64,000 nucleotides of DNA from Chaunax sp. Z400 (lineage: Eukaryota > Chordata > Actinopteri > Lophiiformes > Chaunacidae): the NCBI GenBank assembly GCA_037577475.1, contig CM075201.1:12505501-12569500 (forward strand), given 5' to 3'. Below, in pieces: positions 62,467-64,000 of this stretch (within the stretch, counting starts at the first letter, position 1; each line of letters starts with the position of its first letter). The translations under genes and the position numbers were made by a program. Under the pieces are notes generated by a model. That model ran no database searches, had not been told where the DNA came from, and worked only from the letters and a program-made list of their open reading frames with translations.

Positions 62467-64000
62467 GAAGTGCGTGTGTATATATGTACGTATGTGTGCA
62501 GGGCGTGGTGCGGGACAGACAAGTTCCTCCCATTTACAGTCCTGAAAAGCAGGTGTGTGACTTCTTTTGTTGCAACACTAAATGTCTCAGTGCCAGAAGT
62601 CTTTGAGATCTGCAGCATTGTTCACAGTCGTGTCCATCACAAACAACACTCACAGGGCAAGACACACCCTGAGGTGCACCTTTACCACCAAATAAAATAG
62701 AAAAAGATCAATCTTGTCCCTCACAGTGATATAAGAGGTGTAAAGGGATTGTTTTGGATGCCGGTGTAGAACAGTAGACCTTTTCTGTGATGTTGTGTAA
62801 AATCAAATAACTTCCTGCTCAGGCAGAGGATTTGGAGACATGCTTGAAGTAGAGTGATGCATGTAACGTTCACCTGTACACGTTGACGTAGCAGGGGAGT
62901 GCCACATGTGTCAGCTGTTGATCCTGGTTGAGAAACACACACTCGGTGAGCTTATGCAGCCAGCAATCACAACAGCGTTGGTTAAGAGAAGAAAATCCAC
63001 ATCTAATGTACGCTATTTGGGTTCGTCTTCAAGTTTGGATTTAGACCGCTGGAAGATATGTTCCGCGAAAATGATGACAAAGTCAGGAAACGCATTTCTT
63101 CTGATGGATCTTCATGTTGGCACACAATCGCCGCCTCTGTCAGGTAAATTTGTGGTGGTGTTATGTCTCCTTTTCCTTAATTGGAATCACACATGAGCTT
63201 GATAATCACATGATTCAGGATTATCTACTCATATGGATCTATCTATTTAAGCTTGTTTATACCAATAAAATCATCATTTCTTTATTAAAACTACTAATAT
63301 CATCTCTTTTAAAAATATATTTTAATGTGTTTCCTTTCCTTTTTATTATAACTATCTTACATTATGTTTTTATTTCTGTGACTTTTGGGCTACGATTTTG
63401 AAAATGATTTTTAATCTTATACTTGTCAAGTATTAAGTCCTTATTATACAGAAAATTCCAACCCAGCTCTGTCAGAATTTTTATCTTTCATCACACTAAA
63501 GCTCATTGTAAAACACACTTCATTAAAACTCAACAGGAACAAAATGAAACTCTCCAATTTCTTCATTCAGTTGCCCAACCCTGCTACTGATAATATGTTT
63601 AAGAATGTGAGAGAGGATTCACCAGATGCATCAGCAACAGTGTGGTACAATGATGCTCAGACAATTTTAAAGGACTGAAGAAATCTTTCGTACAGTGAGT
63701 CTATTGATTTGCAAAATCGAATCAATCTGTAAATGCAGATAAATGAAGAAGTCACAGACATAACATAAATCTACGTCTACAAACTGAAGTAAACTCCCCT
63801 CAATCACAATCAGTTTTAGATATCACAGAAACCATGGCTTCATCTTGTTCTAACTTAACCGCAGCTGCTGTCTGATGTGTGTTTGCCTTGATTTCTCGCT
63901 CGCTTAGCAGTGATTTGTTTTCTCATTCGGTCTATTCTTCATCTCTCTCTGTCACCATGATCACTTCTAACCATTCTCCTCTTCATAAAATGTTTCCATC
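60414..64000. other. Gene-free interval after gabrr3
   Basis: AT-rich, no recognised gene. A (GT)n run is at 62405-62465. An open stretch at 62906-63151 has moderate codon-like composition and a GTAAAT donor-like end, but no family was recognised. Confidence 0.4.
62405..62465 (+). repeat. (GT)n microsatellite
   Basis: GT dinucleotide run of about 60 bp. Confidence 0.93.

Overview
This is eukaryotic nuclear DNA from a bony fish. Split genes with GT-AG introns, long CA/GT and ATT microsatellites, several dispersed repeats that I recognise as typical of teleosts, and protein sequences close to vertebrate families all point to a teleost, probably a percomorph judging by its short introns. Nothing bacterial, viral or plasmid-like is present.

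Six recognisable genes plus one unusual family member were rebuilt exon by exon; for each complete model the exon phases agree and the total is divisible by three. In order: (1) the 3' end of choline-phosphate cytidylyltransferase, pcyt1a, + strand, 79-1742; (2) a ZDHHC20-type S-palmitoyltransferase, + strand, 2601-8458, with a 27-nt microexon and a possible alternative last exon; (3) slc51a (organic solute transporter alpha), + strand, 11835-15697; (4) a single-exon 1065-residue AMER (APC membrane recruitment)-like protein, + strand, 18835-22032; (5) phldb2 (LL5-beta), minus strand, 39953-27769, 16 visible exons; (6) an HHLA2-like (B7 family) immunoglobulin-superfamily gene, minus strand, 48029-45536, signal-peptide exon not found; (7) gabrr3 (GABA-A receptor rho-3 subunit), + strand, 51658-60100, nine exons.

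The genes do not form a pathway; this is an ordinary vertebrate neighbourhood. From memory of the human map, PCYT1A and SLC51A are neighbours on 3q29, PHLDB2 and HHLA2 lie on 3q13 and GABRR3 on 3q11, so most of the window matches human 3q. ZDHHC20 and AMER2 are on 13q12, so the AMER-like and ZDHHC genes may mark an ancestral linkage between the two regions. Two neighbours share a loose theme: AMER proteins and LL5-beta both act at the cell cortex, binding phosphoinositides and linking to microtubule ends.

Gene-free stretches hold dispersed repeats: a MITE-like element with 20-bp inverted ends and another repeat nested inside it, two fragments of LINE reverse-transcriptase-type ORFs, copies of at least four teleost repeat families, and simple repeats. 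I found no exotic new system. The best candidate for something undescribed is the AMER-like gene: it keeps the family's two ends but has replaced the known APC-binding centre with a Ser/Thr/Pro-rich stretch containing a 28-residue tandem repeat, and it ends in a cluster of SxIP-type (EB1-binding) motifs.
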